A stretch of 10,051 nucleotides of DNA from JABMMZ01 sp044373665 (GTDB lineage Bacteria > Bacteroidota > Bacteroidia > NS11-12g > UBA955). The notes under the pieces were generated by a model, which did no database searches, was not told the origin of the DNA, and worked only from the letters and a program-made list of their open reading frames with translations. Positions 1-6,877 of the stretch are shown here, in pieces. Positions within the stretch are counted from its first letter, which is position 1. Every line of letters begins with the position of its first letter. The stretch is from positions 1-10,051 of the forward strand of contig JBIPNH010000081.1 in NCBI GenBank assembly GCA_044373665.1, read 5' to 3'. The position numbers were made by a program, and so were the translations under genes.

Positions 1-415
1 AGGTTGATTCTATTTCGTGCTGTTTAAGAGGACCCGTAATTAATGGCGTTAAAACAAATCGTTTAATAGAATCAACCTTAGTCAATTGGTACAAATTTGA
101 CAAAGATAGGACGTCGTAAACCCCTTTGATTTTATCAATTTCCGAAGTTAGATGAAACAAATCATTGAAGACTTTTTCTTTGAAAATGTTAGGCGATTTT
201 AACCCAATAATTAACTTGTTACCATCGTCTCCAAACTCCTTTTTAAAATTCTCATAATCAATAAGTTCAACATCATTTTTTGGCACTAACTTTTGCATGT
301 TGTAGGCCAATTCAACTTGAGTTGCCTTGTAAGCCATAAATCCTGTAGTTAGGACAATAAAACCAAGAATGAAATATTTATTTCTTAGTATGAAATTAGC
401 AATTTTTTCCCACAT
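1..415 (-). CDS. RND/MMPL-superfamily exporter, N-terminal part (partial)
   Basis: Translating the minus strand from the ATG at 413-415 gives 138 residues, open to the left edge, so the rest of the gene lies outside the window. The protein begins MWEKIANFILRNKYFILG, followed by a hydrophobic segment at about residues 13-30. A soluble stretch then carries YNMQKLVPKNDVELIDYENF (about 38-57), FGDDGNKLIIGL, and SEIDKIKGVYDVLSLSNLYQ. One N-terminal helix followed by a periplasmic segment with a 'vPkndp...y..f...FG' pattern is typical of hydrophobe/amphiphile RND exporters of the MMPL/Patched-like group, which use the proton-motive force to move lipids or hydrophobic compounds. The permease core is not visible, so the substrate and exact family are inference. 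The gene is divergent from the transaldolase gene, and a perfect -7 box lies 9 bp upstream of the start. Confidence 0.75.
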   Translation of the reverse strand, partial: MWEKIANFILRNKYFILGFIVLTTGFMAYKATQVELAYNMQKLVPKNDVELIDYENFKKEFGDDGNKLIIGLKSPNIFKEKVFNDLFHLTSEIDKIKGVYDVLSLSNLYQLTKVDSIKRFVLTPLITGPLKQHEIEST

Positions 416-424
416 TGTAGTTTG

Positions 425-432
425 CAAAATTA
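425..432 (-). promoter_or_regulatory. Candidate Bacteroidota -7 promoter box for the RND exporter
   Basis: The minus strand reads TAATTTTG, an exact match to the Bacteroidota -7 consensus TAnnTTTG. It lies 9 bp before the RND exporter ATG, which implies a very short leader. The nearest upstream TTTG (458-461 on the plus strand, read as CAAA) is 25 bp away, longer than the usual spacing of about 19, so the -33 element is weak or absent. One 6-fixed-base match in an AT-rich gap may be chance. Confidence 0.35.
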
Positions 433-567
433 AGTTAAATTTTTAATAAGTGCATTACAAATCAATGAAGTGTCTATATTGGCACAACCTATTGCCTAAA
501 ATTGCGTTTTCAAACATTTTTGGTTCCTTTTAAACCTAAACCCTTAAAAATCTGTTTAAAACTTGAT

Positions 568-598
568 TTTGAAACCTAAGTAAGAGCTATTATTTTCG
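568..598 (+). promoter_or_regulatory. Weak candidate promoter for transaldolase
   Basis: TTTG at 568-571 is followed after 19 bp by TATTTTCG at 591-598. This resembles the Bacteroidota TTTG-N19-TAnnTTTG layout with one mismatch in the -7 box. The box ends 4 bp before the ATG, so the message would be leaderless or nearly so. The same octamer TATTTTCG occurs upstream of fabG (7643-7650, minus strand) without a -33 partner, which weakens both. Confidence 0.22.
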
Positions 599-602
599 TG
601 AC

Positions 603-1262
603 ATGAAATTTTTTATCGATACAGCTAATTTAAATCAAATCAGAGAAGCAAAAGACTTAGGTATTCTTGATGGTGTAACAACCAATCCTTCATTAATGGC
701 CAAAGAGGGTATTGTTGGTGAAGACAATGTTTTTAAACATTACAAAGACATTTGCAATATTGTAGAAAAAGGGGACGTAAGTGCTGAAGTTATTTCTACA
801 GATTTTGAAGGAATGATTAGTGAAGGTAAAAAATTAGCTGCAATTGATTCTAATATCGTTGTAAAAGTACCAATGATTAAAGACGGCATTAAAGCCATTA
901 GTTGGTTTACTGCCAATGGCATTCGCACTAATTGCACTTTGGTATTTTCTGCAGGTCAAGCTATTTTAGCAGCCAAAGCTGGCGCTACCTATTTGTCACC
1001 ATTTATTGGAAGAGTAGATGATATCAGTTGGGATGGTATGGATTTAATTTCACAAATCTCACATATTTATTCTATGCAGAACTACAAAACTCAAATATTG
1101 GCAGCTTCTGTAAGAAATCCTTTACATATTGTTAAATCTGCTGAGGCTGGTGCTCACGTGGTAACATGTCCATTAGATGCTATTTTGGGATTATTAAACC
1201 ACCCACTTACAGACATTGGTTTGGCTAAATTTTTGGCCGACCATAAAAAAGCCAATCAGTAA
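603..1262 (+). CDS. tal: Small transaldolase (FSA/TalC family)
   Basis: This 219-residue single-domain class I aldolase matches the short transaldolase/fructose-6-phosphate aldolase family. Visible landmarks are MKFFIDTANL at the N-terminus, GVTTNPS at 24-30, the Schiff-base lysine K88 in VVKVPM, AGATYLSPFIGR at 126-137, and LAASVRNP at 166-173. Transaldolase moves a dihydroxyacetone unit between sugar phosphates in the non-oxidative pentose phosphate pathway, in the cytoplasm. Two positions that separate the activities within the family point to transaldolase. E62 replaces the glutamine of E. coli FSA (Q59), and F134 replaces FSA Y131. Automated pipelines may still call it fructose-6-phosphate aldolase (fsa). 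The ATG at 603 gives the standard family length. The K+ channel gene follows 33 bp downstream and may share the transcript. RpiB of the same pathway is encoded elsewhere in the window in another operon. Confidence 0.95.
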   Translation: MKFFIDTANLNQIREAKDLGILDGVTTNPSLMAKEGIVGEDNVFKHYKDICNIVEKGDVSAEVISTDFEGMISEGKKLAAIDSNIVVKVPMIKDGIKAISWFTANGIRTNCTLVFSAGQAILAAKAGATYLSPFIGRVDDISWDGMDLISQISHIYSMQNYKTQILAASVRNPLHIVKSAEAGAHVVTCPLDAILGLLNHPLTDIGLAKFLADHKKANQ

Positions 1263-1295
1263 TAAGTCGCCGATTTTCAAATAACCTAAAGTAAT

Positions 1296-2090
1296 ATGAA
1301 TTCAAATACCCTTAGAAAGGCAATATTTCATATTATTGACGACCACAAAAGCAAACGACCACTTAATCGTTTGTTTCATTTCATATTGTTTAGCTTAATT
1401 GTTTTAAGCTCTTTAAATTTACTGCTCGAAACATTCGATATTATTCAAAAAGACTACACGCATGTGTTATTGTTTTTGGAATTTGTTACTATTGTATTCT
1501 TTACGTTTGAATACATCTTAAGACTATACACTTGCGTCGAAATACCAAGCTACTCACATCCATTTAAGGGGAGATTAAAATATGTAATTACCCCTTTAAT
1601 GTTGATTGACATATTGGCATTGTTGCCTATGTATTATTTCTTTTTATCATCTAATAATAGTTACTTCTATGTATTTGGCATTTTTAGGGTGTTGCGACTG
1701 TTTAAAGCCATTCGTTATTTGGATGCATTTAGAGTGATAGGACAAGTTTTTTATTTAAAAAGAGAACAACTGTTGATTAGTTTTACGATGATATTTTTCA
1801 TGTTTATTTTTTACTCATGTTTAATTTTTATTGCAGAAAACAAGGCACAACCTGAGGTATTTAAAAACATCACCTCAGCCATGTGGTTTACGATTTCAAG
1901 CATTACAACGGTTGGTTATGGGGATGTAATTCCGATTACCCCATTTGGCAAAATAATCAGTGGAATAATAGGTATTAGTGGCTGGTTACTGTTTGCTATT
2001 CCTACGTCCATATTAACCTCAGGATTTTTGAAAGTAACAATTCAGAAAGACAAGTTAAAATGCCCAAATTGTGGTCATATACACGATTGA
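1296..2090 (+). CDS. Voltage-gated-type potassium channel, six transmembrane helices
   Basis: This 264-residue inner-membrane protein belongs to the ion-transport (Kv-like) family. Hydrophobic segments fit S1 (about 27-45), S2 (57-80), S3 (98-118), S4 (124-147), S5 (159-182), a pore helix (189-203) and S6 (214-244). The selectivity filter TTVGYGD at 204-210 identifies K+ selectivity. S4 carries regularly spaced basic residues (R131, R134, K137, R140, R146), as in a voltage sensor, though gating by voltage is inferred. There is no RCK or cyclic-nucleotide domain. The chain ends at CPNCGHIHD (256-264), half of the zinc ribbon that I recall closing related bacterial channels. It lies 33 bp after transaldolase with no clear promoter between them, so co-transcription is plausible. 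Its 3' end converges on the lipoprotein gene with a 12-bp gap. Confidence 0.93.
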   Translation: MNSNTLRKAIFHIIDDHKSKRPLNRLFHFILFSLIVLSSLNLLLETFDIIQKDYTHVLLFLEFVTIVFFTFEYILRLYTCVEIPSYSHPFKGRLKYVITPLMLIDILALLPMYYFFLSSNNSYFYVFGIFRVLRLFKAIRYLDAFRVIGQVFYLKREQLLISFTMIFFMFIFYSCLIFIAENKAQPEVFKNITSAMWFTISSITTVGYGDVIPITPFGKIISGIIGISGWLLFAIPTSILTSGFLKVTIQKDKLKCPNCGHIHD

Positions 2091-2102
2091 GTATTGGCTT
2101 AA

Positions 2103-2597
2103 TTACTTTATTTTCTTACACTTATTATTAAGAAGGTTTTTCTTAATCAAATAATTCAATTTAGTTTCTGTATTTTGAATACTATCTCGATTACCACAGT
2201 TGCACATTTCCAATAGAGGATCTTTATCTACAATCATTTCGAACATTGTTTTCAAAGAAGGCACTTCCTTTAATTCACCATATTGTTGATAGGTTAAATT
2301 GATAAATGCCACATTGGGATTTATACCTCTATTATCTAACAAATAACCATTCTTTAATATTGTAGGGGTGGGATTATAACCTTCTTTTTTAACGTCAGAT
2401 GGCGCAGGATATGAAATAATTTCTGATTTGTCATCAGAGAGTATCACCGCTACTAAATCATTGTAATTGTTTTTGGTTTTATAAACAATAGCGCTTGGCC
2501 CAGGTATAAATTGTTGTTCAAAAGACAAAGTTTTATTCTTTTTAGATTGACAAGACCACAATATCAAAGTAATTAGGGCTACTGATAAGATTCTCAT
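2103..2597 (-). CDS. Lipoprotein of unknown function, coupled to the C10 protease
   Basis: This 164-residue protein has an 'R + hydrophobic + LWSC' lipobox. The first 15 residues form the signal peptide and C16 is the likely lipidated cysteine, so the protein should be anchored in the outer or inner membrane facing the periplasm or surface. The mature part contains PSAIVYKTKNNYNDLVAVIL (34-53), SDDKSEIISYPAPSD (54-68), NGYLLDNRGINPNVAF (82-97), and a basic C-terminus with cysteines at 132, 134 and 159. The YLLDNRGI...NVAF core resembles a lipoprotein family of unknown function that I recall as widespread in Bacteroidota; I could not check this. The start codon overlaps the stop of the upstream C10 protease (ATGA, 2594-2597), suggesting translational coupling. 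That position would fit a protease partner or inhibitor, but nothing in the sequence proves it. Confidence 0.85.
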   Translation of the reverse strand: MRILSVALITLILWSCQSKKNKTLSFEQQFIPGPSAIVYKTKNNYNDLVAVILSDDKSEIISYPAPSDVKKEGYNPTPTILKNGYLLDNRGINPNVAFINLTYQQYGELKEVPSLKTMFEMIVDKDPLLEMCNCGNRDSIQNTETKLNYLIKKNLLNNKCKKIK

Positions 2598-5233
2598 TGG
2601 GCAATACTTATTTTCTTAATCAATTTTCCTTCATTAGAATTAATCATAATGGTATATAAACCTGTTGTATAATTCTTTGAATTCACGTTCAAGGAAAGTT
2701 GATTTTCTACATTAAATGTTTCTACTTTATTCCCCAATACATCGAAAATATCGATAGTTTGTGCCTGAATCTTTAAATCTTTCCAAGTGATAGAAAACTG
2801 ATGACTCGCCGGAACAGGATAAAGTTTTACAGACTCAAGAATTTTTTCATCCAATATAGTCGATGTTTGAGTTCTATTAATACTAATATCTAACAAATAG
2901 GTTCCAACATCACCTGTAAAATAAGGAGATACTAAAATATAAAAGGTGCTATTTCCATTTACAATTAAGCTATTAGGCAAATCTGAATCAAATGCGTCTG
3001 ACCAAGTAGTTCCGTTTGTTGAATATGAAAAAACAGCATCTAATGTATACGTTTTACCATCGTTTGATTTATAAGCATCATTGATTCTTGGACTTAAGGT
3101 ATATTGATAACCTTCTGGCAATGTAAATTTATAATAATCGTAATCTGTACCATTATGACAATTAGAGCCAATTGTAGATGTTTTTGCAATATTGCCATTA
3201 AAGCTTAAAGGCATCTCATAAGCGATGTTTGAAGTATTGTTATTTTCGTATTTATCCGCCAAAATCCCTGGCGCTGTTAACTGAATATTTACAGGATTTG
3301 AATAATCACCTGAACCCACATACTCCCATTGTCCGTTTGTTTTTTTAGACCAAACGAATAACTGATAAGTCCCCGGTTCTTCAGACAACCCTCCATCTAT
3401 TGTAAAAGTTAATCCATTTGTAAAATGATACCCAGATTGCAAGCTTAAATTTTCCACTTTTTTAAGTTCTTTAATCCATGTTCCATCGGATTTATGTAAG
3501 TCAACAGAAACTATTCCCGAAAAATCACTTACATCAAAATTGGCTATGTCAAATTCAATATCAAATGTTTGATTCTGAATTAAAATAGATGGATCCGTTG
3601 TAATTGCTGCATAAAGTTTCAATGGATTTTGATCATCACCTACCACTGTAATTGTTGTAAAATTTTGATAATTGCCGTTAGTAAAAGCTTTCCAATCAGT
3701 AGTTCCAGTTTTTTTATAATAAACCCCAACAGTATAAGTTCCAGGGGTCATGGCGCCAATACCAGAAGATGTGAATGTCGTAGGCAAATATTTAAGGAAG
3801 TCGATATTAACGCCAGTTTTGGTTTCAATAAAAGCAACAAACTGATTGCTAGAATTAAAAACTGCCGCAGCTAATTCCCCGTTAAAATTTTGAGTACTTC
3901 CTGTACCGTAGTTTGCCAAGTCTACAGAAAGTGAAAAATTACTTGAATAAGTAATTGGCGAACTACTGAAATTAAGAGTTGAATACAATCTCATATCCAA
4001 ATCTGCTGAACCGCCGCCGCCACTTGGGGGTTCTATTCCAATAACAGCTTGATGTCCACTGTTAAATCCTCCACTACCACCACCAGTACCTAATGCCCCA
4101 GGATTGAGTGCATTTATACTAAAATAACCATCTGAATTACCACCCCAACCCCAGTTAAAATGAAAGTAATCATTGTTATCATACCCATCGGCAACAAAAC
4201 AATGACCACCACCGCCACCAAAACCAGCATATATAATAGGTCTTGAAGCATTTAATTCAGCCTTTAAAAGATTAATCCAATTTGTTTGTGAATAATTCAC
4301 TCTTTCAATCCCTTGTAAAGTATTTTTATAACCGAAATAAGTTTTCAAAGCATATTCGGTACAGTGTGTAACAGGACTTCTACTGCTTATAACATAAGCA
4401 CCACTTCCTCCCGTTGAACCAATTCCGTAGTTCATATCAACACTTACACCAACTTGGTAAGTTAATGTTGCAACTGCATTATTGGTTGAAGTTACCGTAT
4501 TAGGCATTGATGACCAACTGTATGTTGTTGCACCAAAATTTGCTGATAAATTACCATATTTACTATGAGAATAAGTGTGATTACCAGTTCCCTGTGTAGG
4601 GTAGTTCCAATATTTCATTACCTGTGTCATAGCTGTAGCAACACAACCGCTCACTGTTCTTTGTCCTGATGCATTATCAAGTGGACATAAAGCATTGTAA
4701 TAGGGAGATTGATTCCATTTTGTGCTTAAAAGTGGTGAAACACTTGCACGTTTGGTAGGAGAATTGGGTATGGTTGTGCCAACACTTACGGGCAAAGTAC
4801 CACTCAACAAATCATTCCATTGTTCAGTTATGGTAGAGTTCGCTGCTAAATTATTAGTAATGGAATATCTAACTTGTTCTTTATAACCTTCTAACCATTT
4901 AACGACTTGAGCAGGCATATCGTTTGAAGTAAAGTTATTTTGGTCTGAGTATCCAAAGATAGGCGTTAATACATCATCAGCAGAGACTATAACAAACCCT
5001 TTATTTTGAAAATTAAAAATATAGAAATAGTTGACTGCTATTTCTTGACTAGTAGAATTGTATGATTTAGAGGATTCTGTATAAACTAATTTACATTCAT
5101 TAATACTTGAAATTTGGTGATAATGACTTAAAAAATTAAAGGCAACCTGTTGGGCTTTAGTTACATCAACACTTTTAGCTGAAATGGTTAGTATGCTTAA
5201 AAACAAAGCATAAAAAAGTATAATTTTTTTCAT
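2594..5233 (-). CDS. Secreted C10 (streptopain-like) cysteine protease with T9SS sorting domain
   Basis: This is an 879-residue secreted protease. I start it at ATG 5233, which gives MKKIILFYALFLSILTISA, a good Sec signal; a frame start at 5239 would be TTG only 6 bp earlier. Residues about 22-165 form the inhibitory propeptide (IFNFQNKGFVIVSADDVLTPIFGYS). The peptidase domain (about 166-402) has the nucleophile C197 in SGCVATAMTQVMKYW, the catalytic H344 in GGGGHCFVADGYD, and FNWGWGGNSDGYFSINALNP, all close to streptopain. A glycine-rich linker (PPSGGGGSA) leads to two Ig-like beta domains (about 410-535 and 536-655) and a PPC-like domain (about 658-785). The C-terminus (about 801-879, starting KLYPVPASHQFSI and ending GKLIKKISIAQ) is a T9SS type A sorting domain. 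The protein should be exported by Sec, pass the outer membrane by T9SS, and act on or outside the cell surface, probably in protein degradation. Domain edges are approximate. Confidence 0.95.
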   Translation of the reverse strand: MKKIILFYALFLSILTISAKSVDVTKAQQVAFNFLSHYHQISSINECKLVYTESSKSYNSTSQEIAVNYFYIFNFQNKGFVIVSADDVLTPIFGYSDQNNFTSNDMPAQVVKWLEGYKEQVRYSITNNLAANSTITEQWNDLLSGTLPVSVGTTIPNSPTKRASVSPLLSTKWNQSPYYNALCPLDNASGQRTVSGCVATAMTQVMKYWNYPTQGTGNHTYSHSKYGNLSANFGATTYSWSSMPNTVTSTNNAVATLTYQVGVSVDMNYGIGSTGGSGAYVISSRSPVTHCTEYALKTYFGYKNTLQGIERVNYSQTNWINLLKAELNASRPIIYAGFGGGGGHCFVADGYDNNDYFHFNWGWGGNSDGYFSINALNPGALGTGGGSGGFNSGHQAVIGIEPPSGGGGSADLDMRLYSTLNFSSSPITYSSNFSLSVDLANYGTGSTQNFNGELAAAVFNSSNQFVAFIETKTGVNIDFLKYLPTTFTSSGIGAMTPGTYTVGVYYKKTGTTDWKAFTNGNYQNFTTITVVGDDQNPLKLYAAITTDPSILIQNQTFDIEFDIANFDVSDFSGIVSVDLHKSDGTWIKELKKVENLSLQSGYHFTNGLTFTIDGGLSEEPGTYQLFVWSKKTNGQWEYVGSGDYSNPVNIQLTAPGILADKYENNNTSNIAYEMPLSFNGNIAKTSTIGSNCHNGTDYDYYKFTLPEGYQYTLSPRINDAYKSNDGKTYTLDAVFSYSTNGTTWSDAFDSDLPNSLIVNGNSTFYILVSPYFTGDVGTYLLDISINRTQTSTILDEKILESVKLYPVPASHQFSITWKDLKIQAQTIDIFDVLGNKVETFNVENQLSLNVNSKNYTTGLYTIMINSNEGKLIKKISIAQ

Positions 5234-5246
5234 AAACAATAAGCCA

Positions 5247-5254
5247 CAAAAGTA
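5247..5254 (-). promoter_or_regulatory. Candidate -7 promoter box for the C10 protease operon
   Basis: The minus strand reads TACTTTTG, a perfect TAnnTTTG match, 13 bp upstream of the protease ATG at 5233. No TTTG or TTG stands at the expected -33 position (around 5274-5277 the minus strand reads TAAG). The position just before a monocistronic-type gap and the exact -7 match support it moderately. Confidence 0.4.
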
Positions 5255-5317
5255 AAATAAATAATGGTATTTTCTTAATTATTTAGAATAATAACGTTAA
5301 CAATTGTTCATTGACTA

Positions 5318-5442
5318 CTCCTGAGTTATTCGGGAGGGCGCTGGAAAATATGAAGAATTAAGTACGGAGAGCGCTGGGAAATTTAACCACTCCCGAGTAA
5401 TTCGGGAGAACACTGAGAAAACACTCCCGAGCCATTCGGGAG
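5318..5442. repeat. Decayed tandem array of hairpin repeats (CTCCCGA...TCGGGAG)
   Basis: Three 19-bp hairpins lie at 5318-5336, 5390-5408 and 5424-5442. Each has 7-bp arms CTCCCGA/TCGGGAG and a 5-bp loop (GTTAT, GTAAT, GCCAT). The first has CTCCTGA, which still pairs through a G-U wobble in one RNA orientation. A flanking segment GGAGRRCRCTGRGAAA recurs at 5333-5349, 5366-5382 and 5405-5421, differing almost only by A/G transitions. The copy at 5366 has lost its left arm. The array therefore looks like about four units of 33-39 bp. It lies between the rpiB 3' end and the protease promoter and could act as an mRNA 3' end structure for the fabG-tatC-rpiB message. Confidence 0.75.
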
Positions 5443-5497
5443 AAAGCAAAGAGATTTTTAAAGAAGAGCAATGAGCATAGTTTCGGCTAATTCCTAT

Positions 5498-5579
5498 TCC
5501 ACTTGGCTGAGCCTAGTCACGCTTCTCCCTACTCCTTACTCCCTACTCCCTACTCCACTAGGCTGAGCCTAGTCACGCT
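5498..5579. repeat. Pair of 26-bp direct repeats containing a CTAGGCT/AGCCTAG palindrome
   Basis: The sequences at 5498-5523 and 5554-5579 are identical at 25 of 26 positions (TCCACTWGGCTGAGCCTAGT followed by CACGCT). The second copy holds a perfect CTAGGCT-G-AGCCTAG hairpin (5558-5572 region); the first has one arm mismatch (T at 5504). A further short direct repeat, GCTAATTCCTATT, flanks the pair at about 5486-5498 and 5577-5589. The block sits directly downstream of rpiB and may be transcribed as its 3' untranslated region. Confidence 0.75.
5526..5553. repeat. Heptamer tandem repeat TCCCTAC x4
   Basis: Four 7-bp units are TCCCTAC, TCCTTAC, TCCCTAC and TCCCTAC, followed by a partial TCC, and they lie between the two 26-bp direct repeats. 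On the rpiB-sense strand this reads as purine-rich GTAGGGA units with three GGG tracts and one GG tract, so a weak two-tier G-quadruplex is conceivable. Confidence 0.8.
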
Positions 5580-5585
5580 AATTCC

Positions 5586-5606
5586 TATTAACTATTAACC
5601 AATAAC
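5586..5606 (-). repeat. Heptamer array (GTTATTG, GTTAATA x2) crossing the rpiB stop codon
   Basis: On the plus strand the units are TATTAAC, TATTAAC and CAATAAC, each ending in AAC at exact 7-bp spacing. In the rpiB sense direction they read GTTATTG-GTTAATA-GTTAATA and encode the last three residues (VIG) and the TAA stop. The same heptamer family recurs at 7990-8010 and 8252-8286. Confidence 0.7.
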
Positions 5607-6032
5607 TATCTTATCAACCCTGGTTTGGTGTCTTCCACCTTCGAACTCAGCTTTAAGATAGGCAGAAACGATTTCTTTAGCTTGTTCTGAACTTATAAAA
5701 CGGGCAGGCAAACACAATATATTGGCATTATTATGTTGACGGGCTAAGGCACCCAATTCGGGCAACCAACACAATGCCGCTCTAATTCCTTTGTGTTTGT
5801 TAGCTGTAAGGCAAACACCATTGCCACTTCCACAAATCAATAGTCCAAGTGATTCTGAGTCAGACTCAACAGCAGCTGCTAATGGGTGAACCACATCTGG
5901 ATAATCCATAGACTCTTTCGAAAAACAACCGTGGTCGGTTAATACATAGTTCTGACTACTTAATAAGTTGATCAATTCTTGTTTTAAATCGAATCCTGCG
6001 TGGTCGCAACCAATATGTAATTTTTGTATCAT
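5595..6032 (-). CDS. rpiB: Ribose-5-phosphate isomerase B
   Basis: This 145-residue cytoplasmic enzyme of the RpiB/LacAB family interconverts ribose 5-phosphate and ribulose 5-phosphate in the pentose phosphate pathway. Conserved features are D10 and H11 in GCDHAGFDLK, the catalytic cysteine C68 in CGSGNGVCLTANK, the ring-opening H100 in ARQHNNANIL, and FEGGRHQTRVDKI near the C-terminus with phosphate-binding arginines. The length is normal for the family. The ATG at 6030-6032 is 5 bp after the tatC stop, so rpiB is the last gene of the fabG-tatC-rpiB operon. Its final codons and TAA lie inside a GTTAATA heptamer array, so the repeat may have replaced the original extreme C-terminus. Related family members can use allose 6-phosphate, but C68 and the rest of the pattern fit ordinary RpiB. 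Confidence 0.96.
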   Translation of the reverse strand: MIQKLHIGCDHAGFDLKQELINLLSSQNYVLTDHGCFSKESMDYPDVVHPLAAAVESDSESLGLLICGSGNGVCLTANKHKGIRAALCWLPELGALARQHNNANILCLPARFISSEQAKEIVSAYLKAEFEGGRHQTRVDKIVIG

Positions 6033-6037
6033 GGAAT

Positions 6038-6871
6038 TTATTGTTCTAATTTTTGCTGACGTTCTACTCGAGTTACAATTAATACCCCTAACTCGAAAAG
6101 GGAATACAATGGAATGGTTAATATAATCTGACTTACTACATCAGGTGGAGTTACAATAGCCGCAACAATCAGAATAATTACAAAGGCATGTTTACGGTAT
6201 TTTTTCAAAAACGAAGAAGAAATCAACCCAATTCTAGCCAAAAAATACATTAAAATTGGTAATTCAAAAATCAAACCTGTTCCCAAAACCAATAGGCTTA
6301 CAAAAGCTACAATATTTTGGATGCTGATGAAATTTTTAATATCTGGACTTAACGAATAATTAAAGAAAAAATTAACCGAAATAGGGCACAAAACAAAGTA
6401 GCCAAATGATATCCCCATTGCAAATAAAGCGGTAGTATAAAACACAAATCCCCTTGTATTCTTTCTTTCCCTTGCTGACAAAGCTGGTTTAACAAACAAC
6501 CAAATTTGGTATAGAATAAATGGCATAGAAAGCACTATTCCTACAATAAATGCCAATTTAAATGACATCATAAATTGACCAGCCATTTCAGTGTTTAACA
6601 AATCAAATTTAAGTTCCTGAAAGCAATACTGGTCGGAATTATAAAGATAATGTGATAATTTACAAACCAATTGATAACTCAAAAAATCATTTTTTATTGG
6701 ACCTGTAATGACCTCATGAAAAATAAAATCCATGTAAATAAATGCCACAATGGACATTATCACCAATGCATAAGCACTCCTAATTAGATATTTTCTTAAA
6801 ACATCAATGTGGTCGAAAAAAGACATTTCCTTGTCTTCTTCTGGTTCGATATATTCTTGGTCTAGTGCCAC
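6038..6871 (-). CDS. tatC: Sec-independent (twin-arginine) translocase subunit TatC
   Basis: This 277-residue, six-helix inner-membrane protein is the receptor for twin-arginine signal peptides in the export of folded proteins. Landmarks are the cytoplasmic N-terminal MSFFDHIDVLRKYLIRS (16-32), F126 and E135 in LFVKPALSARERK (equivalent to E. coli F94 and E103), E203 in GLIFELP (E. coli E170), and AAIVTPPDVVSQIILTIPLY near the last two helices. The first periplasmic loop (about 52-98) is long and carries two cysteines (C70, C83), a form I associate with Bacteroidota. The first usable start is GTG at 6871, with an in-frame TAA two codons before it; the ATG at 6826 (residue 16) is the alternative and would remove an acidic tail. 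The gene begins 6 bp after fabG. No tatA is in the window. Confidence 0.95.
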   Translation of the reverse strand: MALDQEYIEPEEDKEMSFFDHIDVLRKYLIRSAYALVIMSIVAFIYMDFIFHEVITGPIKNDFLSYQLVCKLSHYLYNSDQYCFQELKFDLLNTEMAGQFMMSFKLAFIVGIVLSMPFILYQIWLFVKPALSARERKNTRGFVFYTTALFAMGISFGYFVLCPISVNFFFNYSLSPDIKNFISIQNIVAFVSLLVLGTGLIFELPILMYFLARIGLISSSFLKKYRKHAFVIILIVAAIVTPPDVVSQIILTIPLYSLFELGVLIVTRVERQQKLEQ

Positions 6872-6877
6872 TTTTTA

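Noticed and set aside
1..78. 14-bp perfect inverted repeat (1-14 and 65-78) at the left edge
   Set aside because: Both arms lie inside the RND exporter coding sequence (KVDSIK and EIEST) with a 50-bp loop; it is explained by coding and is probably chance.
2127..2147. Hairpin ATTAAGAA-GGTTT-TTCTTAAT as a terminator for the K+ channel
   Set aside because: The stem is purely AT-rich apart from two pairs, lies within the lipoprotein coding region, and has no following T-tract, so support is too weak.
3629..3874. 81-codon plus-strand frame inside the protease gene (also 740-937 minus, 7206-7412 plus, 8976-9173 plus, 9718-9993 plus)
   Set aside because: All are antisense shadows of well-supported genes with no domain signal of their own.
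5318..5442. CRISPR array
   Set aside because: The repeats are palindromic and only 19 bp, and the intervening sequences are themselves related to one another rather than unique spacers; no cas genes are nearby.
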